Assembly: GCA_002692605.1 (NCBI GenBank)
Contig: NZLE01000017.1
Location: forward strand, 1-20,958
Direction: 5' to 3'
DNA length: 20,958 nt
Source of the DNA: Opitutia bacterium
Lineage (GTDB): Bacteria; Verrucomicrobiota; Verrucomicrobiia; Opitutales; Seribacteraceae
Part shown: one piece after another, positions 1-7,900 of the stretch
How positions within the stretch are numbered: position 1 is the first letter of the stretch
Layout: each line of letters opens with the position of its first letter
The notes under the pieces: model-generated
The model's database searches: none
Seen by the model: the letters and a program-made list of their open reading frames with translations, nothing else
Told to the model about the DNA's origin: nothing
Made by a program: the position numbers and the translations under genes

Positions 1-2357
1 GCATAAATAGATAATTTTTCCCCATCGGGAGACACTTTGATCACGGAGCCATGGTGCTTTCCCATTCTCTCAAACCCTCGACCTCCAGCCCGTACCGGAC
101 AGCCAATCGCGAAGTAAAAATTTCCTTCCGGGTCCGTATGCAGATCAAAACAAAAGGCATGAAACCCCTCGGTATTCTCCCAGTCGTTATTAAAATTTTC
201 CAAAAAGTCGGCTTCGTTATCTCCATTGAAATCATGAAATCGGGTAATTTGATTATCTCCGACTGTGTGGATTTTTTCATTTACGATTTTCAGACCGAGT
301 GGTTCATGCAAACCCGTGGCAAATCGTTTCCAGGTTACCTTGTCCAGTTTTTCATCGATATTGGAAACAATCCAGACATCGCCGTCCCAGGTACATACCG
401 CCGCAGTCTCTCCGTCCTTAAAAAAGTCAAAGGCACCAATTCGCATCTTGGGTTCATGTGGGTTATTAAAAGGAACACCGATCTTGTCGACCACATAGGC
501 ATTAGTCTGGTTGTCCGAAATTTCACTTTTCACAGCAATAGGCTCTCCCCATTGAGGTGAGCCCCCGTCGGTAAGCTTAGATAAACCCTCAGCCTTTCCG
601 GCTGCAGACCGAACCGCAGGCTGATACGCCGGATCACCCGCCCACATCGCAACCTTAAGTCGACTCTTTCCTTTGGGGACTTCGCAAAGCAAGAGATTTT
701 CCCAAACGAATAACTTTACCCCTTTTGAAAAATCAACCAATGAAAAATTGCATGCCCGCCCTTCTAGGGAAACGGTAAATGTCTGATCTGTCTTCTTAAT
801 TTGTGAGTCATCATTCTCTGCCAGCAACATTAAGGATGACGAAGGGTTTTCAACCTGAACAGTCCTAGTTAGTGCTGTGAGTCCTTTCTGTTTAATAATT
901 CCCGGCATATCCAGCACCTTCCCCTCTCCCACCGAGTAGCTAAAAATTGCTCTTCCATCATGAACATAATGTCCCTTAAAATGAGCCCAGTCTTTGGGCA
1001 AGGTTCCCATTCTCGGAAATGATTTATAGGGCTGACGGCGTGGATCCTTCTTAATCATTTCCTTGGTTTTTGCCCAACCAGGACGCATATTCGTCCGGAA
1101 AAGATTATAGCTCTCCTTTACTACAGCAGCTGCTCCATGTGCCCCGGCAAAAGGCATCCCGCTGGCCTTTAAGCTCTGATCGTTCGTCCAGCCTAAGGAG
1201 TAGGACATCGTCTCGCTGTCAAAGACCATACCGGCACGCCGGTCTTCACCAAGGGGTACCAGGTGAGCCCTTGAAATAATGTAGCGAACTTTTTGCCTAA
1301 CCTCATCAATTTGTCCAAGCAATTTCGTCGCTTCCTTGGACAGATCATCAATGGGACTTCCTTCCAATTTTGGTAGAAGTTCAAATTCAGCAATTTGCAT
1401 GGGTATCTTTCCATCTCCAACCAATTCCGGAAAAACGACCCGGTATGTCGAAAAACTTTTTCCATTGGGAAATCTCATCGTTTTTAACTTCCCCCTACCC
1501 CTGGAAACCGGAATCGAACCACTCCCAATTTGAGTGAAATTCTTACCGTCGTTGGACCCACTTAGAACAAAGCTTTTCGGATCTCTTTCCGGTGCATCGT
1601 TGGCTGATGTGATTGTGATTCCATTCACAATGGTATTTTGAACCTTTATTTCCAGCCCGCTACCTGCCCCATCAAAATTGAGATATTTCGTGGCTGGTTG
1701 ATCATCGATTGCCAATAATGGGTTTTCGTTTTTAGGAGAATTTTCAGAGGTTCCTTTGATCGGGTCTGAAGGTTTGCTCAGATCAATTGTTTTTAAATTT
1801 GATAAATCTTCCAATCCAATATTCGTAAAGTCATTGCCTCCCATTTCTCGTGCCCTTGCCAGAATCTTTTTCTCACGCAGATACAATCTTTTTAAGCGAT
1901 CGCTTGCACCTTCTGCTGGAGGCCAGGCCAAAACCGGAGCGGTCTCAATCGCGGTCGACACGACAGGACCAAAACGATTTTTAAAATAACCCTCTGACGA
2001 GACTTCATCAGCTGGTTTCTTTTCCACATAAACCTTCGCCAACTCAATCACTTGTTTAGCAATGTCATGAATCTCTTCATCTCCCAAATCTAAATGGCCC
2101 CCTTTGGCAGGCATCTTAACCAACGAATTGGAGTCTGCCGGACTGCCATGAGTGATAAATTGGATCACTCCCTCGAAATTGCCAGATTTGACCAGTGCTG
2201 AAGTCATCAGACTGGGGAATACCCCCCCCACGCCGTTTAAGTCCGGGCCGTGACAGGGGGCACAACGCTGAGACAAAGCCGGGGTAAGGTCTTTGCCGCT
2301 TGCATTTGTTAGATCAGTGGTAAGTAGGAGTGAGGGGAGAAGAAGGTGTTTAAACAT
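1..2357 (-). CDS. Secreted c-type cytochrome / discoidin-like / DUF6797 / beta-propeller protein (C-terminus beyond window)
   Basis: The frame is open for 785 codons from the ATG at 2355-2357 and has no stop before the window edge, so the C-terminus is missing. The N-terminus is a short hydrophobic leader (MFKHLLLPSLLLTTD). A c-type heme site CAPCH follows at residues 32-36, with the surrounding CAPCHGPDLNG typical of PVC-type cytochrome domains. Residues about 210-330 resemble an F5/8 type C (discoidin-like) carbohydrate-binding sandwich (LSGSNDGKNFTQIG). Residues about 365-480 match the DUF6797 style (RRAGMVFDSETMSYSLGW). From about residue 650 there are propeller-like segments (AVCTWDGDVWIV, GLHEPLGLKI). 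Such proteins are secreted in Verrucomicrobiota and Planctomycetota; an oxidative role on sugars is inferred from the heme and propeller, not shown. It diverges from the SGNH hydrolase gene. Confidence 0.85.
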   Translation of the reverse strand, partial: MFKHLLLPSLLLTTDLTNASGKDLTPALSQRCAPCHGPDLNGVGGVFPSLMTSALVKSGNFEGVIQFITHGSPADSNSLVKMPAKGGHLDLGDEEIHDIAKQVIELAKVYVEKKPADEVSSEGYFKNRFGPVVSTAIETAPVLAWPPAEGASDRLKRLYLREKKILARAREMGGNDFTNIGLEDLSNLKTIDLSKPSDPIKGTSENSPKNENPLLAIDDQPATKYLNFDGAGSGLEIKVQNTIVNGITITSANDAPERDPKSFVLSGSNDGKNFTQIGSGSIPVSRGRGKLKTMRFPNGKSFSTYRVVFPELVGDGKIPMQIAEFELLPKLEGSPIDDLSKEATKLLGQIDEVRQKVRYIISRAHLVPLGEDRRAGMVFDSETMSYSLGWTNDQSLKASGMPFAGAHGAAAVVKESYNLFRTNMRPGWAKTKEMIKKDPRRQPYKSFPRMGTLPKDWAHFKGHYVHDGRAIFSYSVGEGKVLDMPGIIKQKGLTALTRTVQVENPSSSLMLLAENDDSQIKKTDQTFTVSLEGRACNFSLVDFSKGVKLFVWENLLLCEVPKGKSRLKVAMWAGDPAYQPAVRSAAGKAEGLSKLTDGGSPQWGEPIAVKSEISDNQTNAYVVDKIGVPFNNPHEPKMRIGAFDFFKDGETAAVCTWDGDVWIVSNIDEKLDKVTWKRFATGLHEPLGLKIVNEKIHTVGDNQITRFHDFNGDNEADFLENFNNDWENTEGFHAFCFDLHTDPEGNFYFAIGCPVRAGGRGFERMGKHHGSVIKVSPDGEKLSIY

Positions 2358-2423
2358 TAGATTCTGGAGATTACATTCAGGTTTGGCGAATCGGTAGAAT
2401 CGACAGCCGTTATGTTCATAAGA

Positions 2424-2449
2424 CTATGATCATAGATTAAAAAATTAAT
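2424..2449. repeat. Palindrome and AT-rich inverted repeat in a divergent intergenic region
   Basis: The 182-base gap between the divergent cytochrome and SGNH genes holds a perfect 12-bp palindrome, CTATGATCATAG (2424-2435). It is directly followed by ATTAA-AAAA-TTAAT (2436-2449). Both could serve as a regulator site or promoter region for the divergent pair. I see no convincing -35/-10 pair here, so the regulatory role is only a suggestion. Confidence 0.3.
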
Positions 2450-2539
2450 TTCTCCACTCCGTAAATGTAGGTTTGATCTTCTTTTATTTGGTGGATGAAA
2501 TAGAGAACACTGATACTGTCACACCCATTTTTGCTCAAA

Positions 2540-3277
2540 ATGTATTTTCCGAAAATACTGTTCTTCTTTCTTTATTTAACTATCACGACCTTTAGCTTTG
2601 GGGAAAAAATTCTCTTCATTGGTAACAGCTACACCTCCCAATGCTCCCGTTCCATTATTGATTTATTTAAGAACGAAAGCCCGGAGTGGGAACTTACTTT
2701 TCATACCAAGGGTGGAAAAGACCTTGCCTATCACCTCGCTGATCCGACTACCAAACCGATGATTCTCTCACAAAAATGGGACTTCGTAGTGTTACAGGAA
2801 CAAAGTCAGAAATCGGGATTGGGAGGGAAATTCTCCCAAGGCTTCCGGGATGCGGTGAATTCCTTTTCCACAATGATTCGAAAAAACGGATCCACTCCCT
2901 GCCTCTACCTGACATGGGGAAGAAAAGCAGGAGATAAAAAGAATCCCAAAGTGTATCCCGACTTTCAAACCATGCAGAAGAAAATAGCCTATGCCTATCT
3001 TGAAGCGGGGAAGGAAAGCCGAGCACGTATTCTCCCAGTCGGCCTCGCTTATTCAAAAATCAAACAGCAAGACCAGGCTCTCTTTGAAAGCCTTTACAAA
3101 AGAGACGGCAGCCACCCCTCTGAAATTGGATCCTATATTGTATCCTCAGTTTTTTGGGGTGGTCTGACCGGGAAGGATCCTAGAAACATAAAGTGGAGAG
3201 GCGGGATCGAACATCCAAAAGCTTTTCGACTGCGTCAGGTTGCCAGTGCATCCCTCCAAGAACTCAGGGTAAATTAA
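2540..3277 (+). CDS. Secreted SGNH-fold hydrolase (DUF4886-like)
   Basis: The product is 245 residues from the ATG at 2540; a TTG at 2531 is an alternative start without a better leader. The N-terminus is a signal peptide (KILFFFLYLTITTFSFG). It is followed immediately by SGNH block I, KILFIGNSYTSQ, with the candidate nucleophile Ser30. Block V is RDGSHPS with the Asp189/His192 pair. The segment WDFVVLQEQSQ matches the region after block II in DUF4886-type proteins. The family hydrolyses esters, often acetyl groups on polysaccharides; the substrate here is unknown. The gene is alone on its strand, and its TAA stop overlaps tail-to-tail with the stop of the YHYH gene. Confidence 0.8.
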   Translation: MYFPKILFFFLYLTITTFSFGEKILFIGNSYTSQCSRSIIDLFKNESPEWELTFHTKGGKDLAYHLADPTTKPMILSQKWDFVVLQEQSQKSGLGGKFSQGFRDAVNSFSTMIRKNGSTPCLYLTWGRKAGDKKNPKVYPDFQTMQKKIAYAYLEAGKESRARILPVGLAYSKIKQQDQALFESLYKRDGSHPSEIGSYIVSSVFWGGLTGKDPRNIKWRGGIEHPKAFRLRQVASASLQELRVN

Positions 3278-4239
3278 GGTATGCGGCGGGGTGGAGGCGG
3301 ACGACCGTCCCGGTGATAACCCGTCCCGCCACGCAGCCTCAGAGGTTCCGCTTTAAAGTATCGGGGGATGACCGGCCAGCCCTCGGTCAAAAAATAGGCG
3401 TAGGTGCCATCGGGGTATTCTTTGGTAACGGTAAAGCGACCATTGCATTTATCCAAATCCCCAGAACCTTCCACATATTCGTAATCCTTGCTGAAAGTAC
3501 CATCGAACCTACCTCCCGGAGGATCGGGTCGTTTTCCTTTCTTCAATTGAAAACTACTTGCCATCTTTTTGACCCCCCCTTTGGGGTTCTTTGGGTTTTT
3601 ATACCCGTACAAGGCATAGATCGGGAATCCGTCCATGGCATAACCAATCAGGGGTGAATGTTTCTTGGATTTGACGCCCAACTTTTTCAAAAAACCCGTG
3701 GGTAGACCGTGATAGTGATAGGATCCATTAGGCTGCACATGGCCATGGTTGGCATCCAACCCCAACAACACCGATCCACTCAGAGCCTCATAGTTCCAAT
3801 CAGCATGTCGGTCACCCATGTAAAATTCCGCTGTGCCCGGGTCGAAAAGAACACCGTTAAGGGCAATCCCAAAAGGGATATTGGGTGGCCCGCGCCCCGT
3901 GTCATTATGTAGAGGAATCGGTTCCCTGGCAGGCTTCGGGTTGAGAGGTAAGGAAAATTCATAGGACTGTTCCCTGACTTCATTGGGGTTGTGCCTACTT
4001 GGGAATCGTCCAACCTTATGTTCGGGAATTCCATTCGCGTCCACCTTTCTTTCATTCTTTATCGCCTTGAATTTTTTGACCTGCTTGAAGAGAAGCTCAT
4101 CTACTGCGGGAATCGTTTTCAATTCCGCCCTTTCGGTGATCGTATGCTTGCGAAGCGGAGGACGTCCGCCTGGGTTCCTCTGTTGCGCATCGCTTGGGCA
4201 AAGGATGATCAAAAGCCAAACTGGGATAAGCTTAGGCAT
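3274..4239 (-). CDS. Secreted YHYH-domain protein
   Basis: The product is 321 residues from the ATG at 4237-4239. This start is chosen because it gives a clean signal peptide (MPKLIPVWLLIILCPSDAQQ). An in-frame TTG at 4323 would add 28 residues without leader character and would overlap the end of the next gene. The diagnostic motif NGSYHYHGLPTGFL has YHYH at about residues 174-177. It is followed by LIGYAMDGFPIYALYGY and a C-terminal CNGRFTVTKEYPDGTYAYFLTEGWP, all hallmarks of the YHYH domain family. Metal binding by the paired His residues is plausible, but the family's function is not established. It lies downstream of the leucine-rich-repeat gene on the same strand, 80 bases away, and may be co-transcribed with it. 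Confidence 0.8.
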   Translation of the reverse strand: MPKLIPVWLLIILCPSDAQQRNPGGRPPLRKHTITERAELKTIPAVDELLFKQVKKFKAIKNERKVDANGIPEHKVGRFPSRHNPNEVREQSYEFSLPLNPKPAREPIPLHNDTGRGPPNIPFGIALNGVLFDPGTAEFYMGDRHADWNYEALSGSVLLGLDANHGHVQPNGSYHYHGLPTGFLKKLGVKSKKHSPLIGYAMDGFPIYALYGYKNPKNPKGGVKKMASSFQLKKGKRPDPPGGRFDGTFSKDYEYVEGSGDLDKCNGRFTVTKEYPDGTYAYFLTEGWPVIPRYFKAEPLRLRGGTGYHRDGRPPPPRRIP

Positions 4240-4319
4240 CACGAAGTTTTGAATCGTCCATGTTGGGAGTGAGTTCGGAGCGGAATTCCGCTTCCTGAAA
4301 GAATGAAAGGTGAAAAGTT

Positions 4320-4937
4320 TCAAAAAATAAGAATTCTACAATTGGGTAACGCTTTTTTGAGAGCGCCTACGCCTTTTTCTGTGATTAGGATTTTCTTGCG
4401 GAGCAGTTCGTATCTGGCTTGATTGATTGTTTCGGGCGTACTGGATCGCTCGATTTTTTTGATTTCCTCCTCGAACGTATTGTTCAGCGTCAGGCTCTTC
4501 AAATTCATTCCCTGGCTCAAGGCGATCAGACCATGATCCGTAATCTGGGTATTTTTCAAATTCAATTGACGAAGAGAAATCATCCGGGAAAGATAATTTA
4601 CTCCGAAATCAGTGATTCGGTTGTTGCTTATTTCCAAATCCCTTAACAATCGTAGTTTGGCAATGCTTTCCAATCCATCATCTCCAATGGAAGTAAAATT
4701 GACGAACAGCCTCTTTAACAAAGGAAGCCTTTCCAAGTGGGTAATGCCTTGATCCGTGATTGGCAAACCGCTCAAAAACAGATTGGACAAGTTCGTCAAA
4801 TTGGACAAATGAACCAACCCTTCGTCGGTAATTTGAGTGTAGCTCAGATTCAGGGAAGTCAGATTTTCCAAACTGGACAAGGCCTTTGCGCCCGAGTTTC
4901 CAATCGAGGAATTTCTAATTCTGAGAGTTCTCAACAA
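4320..4937 (-). CDS. Leucine-rich-repeat protein, 3' part after frameshift
   Basis: The frame encodes about eight leucine-rich repeats of about 24 residues (for example LTSLNLSYTQITDEGLVHL). A non-repeat helical tail ends LPNCRILIF. There is no ATG or signal peptide; the first possible start is a TTG at 4937. The same frame is open upstream to about 4952 and reads L-K-D-L-P directly before it. This completes the repeat interrupted at the stop of the upstream gene. I therefore read this as the C-terminal half of the gene at 4949-5692, displaced by one missing base, and not as an independent gene. Restoring one base gives a single 457-residue protein. It may still be translated alone, but nothing in the sequence supports that. 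Confidence 0.65.
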   Translation of the reverse strand: MLRTLRIRNSSIGNSGAKALSSLENLTSLNLSYTQITDEGLVHLSNLTNLSNLFLSGLPITDQGITHLERLPLLKRLFVNFTSIGDDGLESIAKLRLLRDLEISNNRITDFGVNYLSRMISLRQLNLKNTQITDHGLIALSQGMNLKSLTLNNTFEEEIKKIERSSTPETINQARYELLRKKILITEKGVGALKKALPNCRILIF

Positions 4938-4948
4938 AGGTAAATCCT

Positions 4949-4957
4949 TTAAATTTC
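4949..4957 (-). other. One-base frameshift site in the LRR gene
   Basis: On the coding strand the sequence reads GAA ATT TAA AGG, ending the first half with ...DKGFEI-stop. Reading GAA ATT TTA AAG (one extra T) gives GFEILKDLPLLRTLRI. That matches the preceding repeat, GFREVCKLSSLQRLAV, residue for residue in spacing. The slip-prone bases are TTT on the coding strand (AAA at 4951-4953 on the plus strand). The AAATTTA heptamer is not in the incoming reading frame needed for canonical -1 slippage, so mutation or sequence error fits better than programmed recoding. Confidence 0.75.
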
Positions 4958-5692
4958 AAAGCCTTTGTCAGTGACTCGAATCCCGCTCACCGCAAGCCGT
5001 TGCAAACTTGAAAGTTTGCAAACTTCCCGGAAGCCAAGATCGCCAATTTGGGTTTCATCGAGACTCAGAAAACGGAGCTCGCTTAACTTGTGTAAATTGG
5101 CAAGTCCACGGTCGGTGATTTTCGTTCTGCTGAGATCCAGCTTGTTCAGTCGTCCGCATCCTTTGAGGATCGCTTCCAACTCCTCGTCTTCGAGTAAGCT
5201 ATCACTAAGGTTAAGCTCGCGGAGCTTTTCCAATTTGGAAAGGCAGGCTAAGCTTCGGCTATCGAAAGTATTCGAGGAAAGCCACAAAGCTCTTAGCTTT
5301 TCCAGTTTAGCGAGCTCTCTTATCCCTTTTTCACTAAGGCTGGTTTGACGGTGCAAAACCAACTTTTGAAGAGATCTGAGTTCGGACAACGTTCGTATGC
5401 CTTGGTCCGATACTTGAGTATACATGAAAGACAGCGATCTCAGCGAATCCAACTTGCACAGGATGGCCAATTGATCGTCATTGATCTCAGCCAAGTCGAG
5501 GTTCAGGTGCTCGATCCCCTCCAATTGCTCCACGGTCCAATCCTTGAATCGCGATTCGTTCGCCGCTTTGAGGATACCGAGAATCCTCTCCCTTTCCTCT
5601 GGACCGGCGGCCAAAGCGCTTGAACTTACCTTTGGATAAACCCACGCGAGCAGCAGCAAGCTGATCGTTAAAGATGGACGGGGTACCAACAC
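4949..5692 (-). CDS. Secreted leucine-rich-repeat protein, 5' part before frameshift
   Basis: The product is 247 residues from a GTG at 5690-5692; a TAA lies just upstream in frame, so the start is confined to this GTG or the next TTG. The leader (LTISLLLLAWVYPKVSSSALA) predicts export. After a short helical segment come about seven repeats of the form LxxLxLxxTxITDxGLxxL, such as LNKLDLSRTKITDRGLANL and LRFLSLDETQIGDLGFREV. Leucine-rich repeats of this kind form a binding solenoid; the ligand is unknown. The frame stops in mid-repeat at 4949 and continues in another frame in the adjacent segment. It lies downstream of the sialidase on the same strand with an 80-base gap. Confidence 0.75.
   Translation of the reverse strand: MLVPRPSLTISLLLLAWVYPKVSSSALAAGPEERERILGILKAANESRFKDWTVEQLEGIEHLNLDLAEINDDQLAILCKLDSLRSLSFMYTQVSDQGIRTLSELRSLQKLVLHRQTSLSEKGIRELAKLEKLRALWLSSNTFDSRSLACLSKLEKLRELNLSDSLLEDEELEAILKGCGRLNKLDLSRTKITDRGLANLHKLSELRFLSLDETQIGDLGFREVCKLSSLQRLAVSGIRVTDKGFEI
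5000..5021. repeat. Perfect 10-bp inverted repeat inside the LRR coding sequence
   Basis: TTGCAAACTT (5000-5009) and AAGTTTGCAA (5012-5021) are exact reverse complements separated by only two bases. The repeat lies within codons for VCKLSSLQ. It is about 45 bases upstream, in coding direction, of the frameshift site. It is probably a by-product of codon usage in a repetitive protein. Confidence 0.5.
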
Positions 5693-5772
5693 GACTTAAA
5701 TTCTAGTGAGTTCGCAAAGGCGGGCGAGAAATAAATTCGTCATAAAGAACTGGCCCAAGGATGAGGGTAAGC

Positions 5773-6933
5773 TCAGGGCTCTAGCCCAAATTCCTCAAGT
5801 TCAATCTTCTGAAAGACCAAGTCCGCGCGAGAGGACTCGTAAAGGATTCCCAGGGTGTCGTCATCAACCATTGCCATTGAACTGTACGCTCCCCCCTTGA
5901 CGTCCAAAAGAATGGAGCGTTCGGTTGGCCAGGTTTTACCATCATCCAAGCTAACCCGAACCGTCATCATTTCTCTACGCCGCTTGCTGTTTGGGTTGGA
6001 GAAAAAAAGGACTTTTTCACCATTGCTCAGGGTATGGCTGAGTAAGCTCGCCATACAAACGGGTTCCGGCAAAGCCCCATGGTCCGTAGAATGAATAATC
6101 CAAGTCTTGCCAAAGTCATGGGTCACGCTAACGGCTCGTCCATTGGTGTTGCTCTTGTCCGATCTATTCCGGTTGTCGCGCATGTTAAGCATAAGAGAAC
6201 CATCGCCAAGCTCCGCGACCGCAGATTCCGTGGTGTTTGCGCGAGCTTTTTCGGAAACGGTCCATGTTTCGCCTTGGTCTGCGCTCCAAGTAAGGTTCGA
6301 GAAAGGGTACCCCTTTTCGTCTCTCCCTTGGCTCGGAATCACCAACATCCCCTTAGAAGTCGTGATGCCATTACCGGGGGCAGGAGCAAAAAGATACCAT
6401 TTCGGATCCTTCAATCGCTTGGTCCAATTTTCGGGTTTGCTCCAGGTTTTACCATCATCCTTGGAACGAACCATCATAAATTGAGACGATTTCTGAAGCG
6501 AGTGCCCGGGACCGCTCCCATCGCCACGCCATTGATGGGTTCCGGGACGCCCGTGAGACCAAAGCGCGGAAACAAGGATTTCTCCGTTCTTGGCGTTTAC
6601 CAGAATATTCGGGTCCGAGCATCCATTCTGCGATTGAGGTAAGCCTCCATACTCTCCCATGTCCATAATCGGGCGGGGTTTTGCCCAAGTCTCTCCCCCG
6701 TCAACGGAGCGAGAAAGACCAATGTCCATATGACCCTGCAAGTCTCGACGGCTTTCGTAGCGCATGTCATACACTGCAAGTAGGGTTCCTTGCTTCGTTT
6801 TGGCCAAACCGGGAATGCGGAAGGTATGGCAACCAAACTCACCTTGCTTGTGTATGACGACGAACTTGCGATCGTCCGCTGCGATAGGCAAGGTGAGAAG
6901 TTGATGGATGAGCAGAACGGTGAAAAGTCTCAT
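5773..6933 (-). CDS. Secreted exo-alpha-sialidase (GH33-type, BNR/Asp-box)
   Basis: The product is 386 residues from the ATG at 6931-6933, chosen because MRLFTVLLIHQLLTLPIAADD is a good signal peptide; a TTG at 6969 would only prepend non-leader residues. GH33 sialidases release terminal sialic acids from glycoconjugates. Visible hallmarks are the FRIP motif with its arginine (about residue 39) and five Asp-box-like motifs: SRSVDGGETW, SKDDGKTW, SADQGETW, THDFGKTW and SLDDGKTW. A glutamate in TTESA (about 236), an arginine in LNMRDN (about 252), a third arginine near 319 and a late tyrosine in GGAYSSM (about 350) fit the catalytic set. It is divergent from an IclR regulator. No sialic-acid lyase or transporter is visible, so the substrate is inferred from family membership only. 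Confidence 0.88.
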   Translation of the reverse strand: MRLFTVLLIHQLLTLPIAADDRKFVVIHKQGEFGCHTFRIPGLAKTKQGTLLAVYDMRYESRRDLQGHMDIGLSRSVDGGETWAKPRPIMDMGEYGGLPQSQNGCSDPNILVNAKNGEILVSALWSHGRPGTHQWRGDGSGPGHSLQKSSQFMMVRSKDDGKTWSKPENWTKRLKDPKWYLFAPAPGNGITTSKGMLVIPSQGRDEKGYPFSNLTWSADQGETWTVSEKARANTTESAVAELGDGSLMLNMRDNRNRSDKSNTNGRAVSVTHDFGKTWIIHSTDHGALPEPVCMASLLSHTLSNGEKVLFFSNPNSKRRREMMTVRVSLDDGKTWPTERSILLDVKGGAYSSMAMVDDDTLGILYESSRADLVFQKIELEEFGLEP

Positions 6934-7049
6934 TCCCGTAATTCGAAAGCCCTTGGAAACCCATGACAACGAAAAAGGGTGGAATCAAAATAAACCCACA
7001 CCCACTCCGCATTCCTCTCTGAAAATTTCTTGTCTTAATCCGATTGATT

Positions 7050-7081
7050 TTTGATATTTGGTATTTAGTTTATATTTCAAA
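7050..7081. promoter_or_regulatory. Candidate operator upstream of the IclR gene
   Basis: The 147-base gap between the divergent sialidase and IclR genes becomes very AT-rich just before the IclR start. It contains an imperfect inverted repeat with TTTGA-TAT arms (7050-7057) answered by ATA...TCAAA (7072-7081). IclR-family proteins commonly bind inverted repeats next to their own gene and repress or activate the divergent partner. No confident -35/-10 pair was identified, and the repeat is imperfect. Confidence 0.3.
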
Positions 7082-7869
7082 TGGATTTGGAAGATAAAAA
7101 GTACAACGTCCCCGGATTGGATAGGGCTTTATCCATCATAGAATTACTCAATGCCAACCCCTTGGGCTTATCCGTAAACCTAATCGCAAACCGATTGAAT
7201 TATCCGCTTAATAGTGTCTACCGTATCATGACCACTCTTGAGCGACGAAAATACGTAAGCAAACAATCCGGAGAATCCGTATTCGTTCTGTCTGAAAAAC
7301 TCCTTAAACTCGCCACTCCGGTAGCAGGTGAACCCGCATTCATCGAAATGGCCCTACCCAAAATGCGTTCCCTCAGAGACTCCTCCCAAGAAACCGTCCT
7401 AGCGGGAGTTCTGGTGGGGGAAGAGGGAGTGGTCCTTGAACAGGTCGAAGGGTTGCACTCTTTCAGCTTTCGGGTAAACCCCGGCTTGCGCTTTCCTTTG
7501 CACACCGCCGCTCCGGGTAAGATTTTTCTCTCTCAATTGGAACCGAAGCGGCGAACCTCAATGATCGGCAAACTCAAGCTTGCCAAGTTCACTTCCAAGA
7601 CAATTATTTCAAAGGAAGGCTTGGAAGAGGAAATACAAAAGGTCTTGGACCTCGGATATGCCATCGACTACGAAGAGGAAATCAAGGGACAAGCGTGCAT
7701 TGGAGCACCGGTTTTCGGCCGAAATGCAAAATTGGCAGGTTCCATCTGGCTGGTGGCCCCCACCAGTCGATTACCCAAGAAGAAAGTGCCCGATGTGGCT
7801 TCGATGGTGATGAAAAGCGCAGATGAAATCTCGCTGGCTCTGGGAAACCAATTCCTTAGAGTTGCCTAG
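7081..7869 (+). CDS. IclR-family transcriptional regulator
   Basis: The product is 262 residues, the usual length for the family. Residues 11-72 form the N-terminal winged helix-turn-helix (PGLDRALSIIELL, then recognition region YPLNSVYRIMTTLERRKYV). Residues about 85-257 are the IclR effector-binding domain, including LPKMRSLRDSSQETVLAGV, HTAAPGKIFLS and the late GYAIDYEEEIKGQACIGAPVF segment. The domain binds small metabolites, often aromatic or sugar acids. The gene is divergent from the sialidase and is followed 31 bases later on the same strand by the PSD1/DUF1501 pair. It is thus well placed to control one or both sides. The ligand cannot be read from the sequence. Confidence 0.92.
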   Translation: MDLEDKKYNVPGLDRALSIIELLNANPLGLSVNLIANRLNYPLNSVYRIMTTLERRKYVSKQSGESVFVLSEKLLKLATPVAGEPAFIEMALPKMRSLRDSSQETVLAGVLVGEEGVVLEQVEGLHSFSFRVNPGLRFPLHTAAPGKIFLSQLEPKRRTSMIGKLKLAKFTSKTIISKEGLEEEIQKVLDLGYAIDYEEEIKGQACIGAPVFGRNAKLAGSIWLVAPTSRLPKKKVPDVASMVMKSADEISLALGNQFLRVA

Positions 7870-7900
7870 GAACGTTGTCTGTTCGTAATCCAAGTATAGA

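Noticed and set aside
51..560. 170-codon plus-strand open frame
   Set aside because: It lies opposite the cytochrome/DUF6797 gene, has no recognisable motif or leader, and the opposite strand has clear domain content.
4240..4323. TTG start extending the YHYH protein by 28 residues
   Set aside because: It puts a non-leader segment ahead of a clear signal peptide and overlaps the LRR stop.
4949..4957. AAATTTA as a programmed -1 slippery heptamer in the LRR gene
   Set aside because: The heptamer is phased to the downstream frame, not the incoming one, and the A-site codon is a stop; the Ile tRNA would not re-pair well one base back.
5776..5787. GGGCTCTAGCCC palindrome as a terminator for the sialidase
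   Set aside because: It sits in the last codons before the stop and has no T-tract following on the coding strand.
6079..6642. 187-codon plus-strand open frame
   Set aside because: It is antisense to the sialidase Asp-box region; the composition is that of a reverse-complement shadow.
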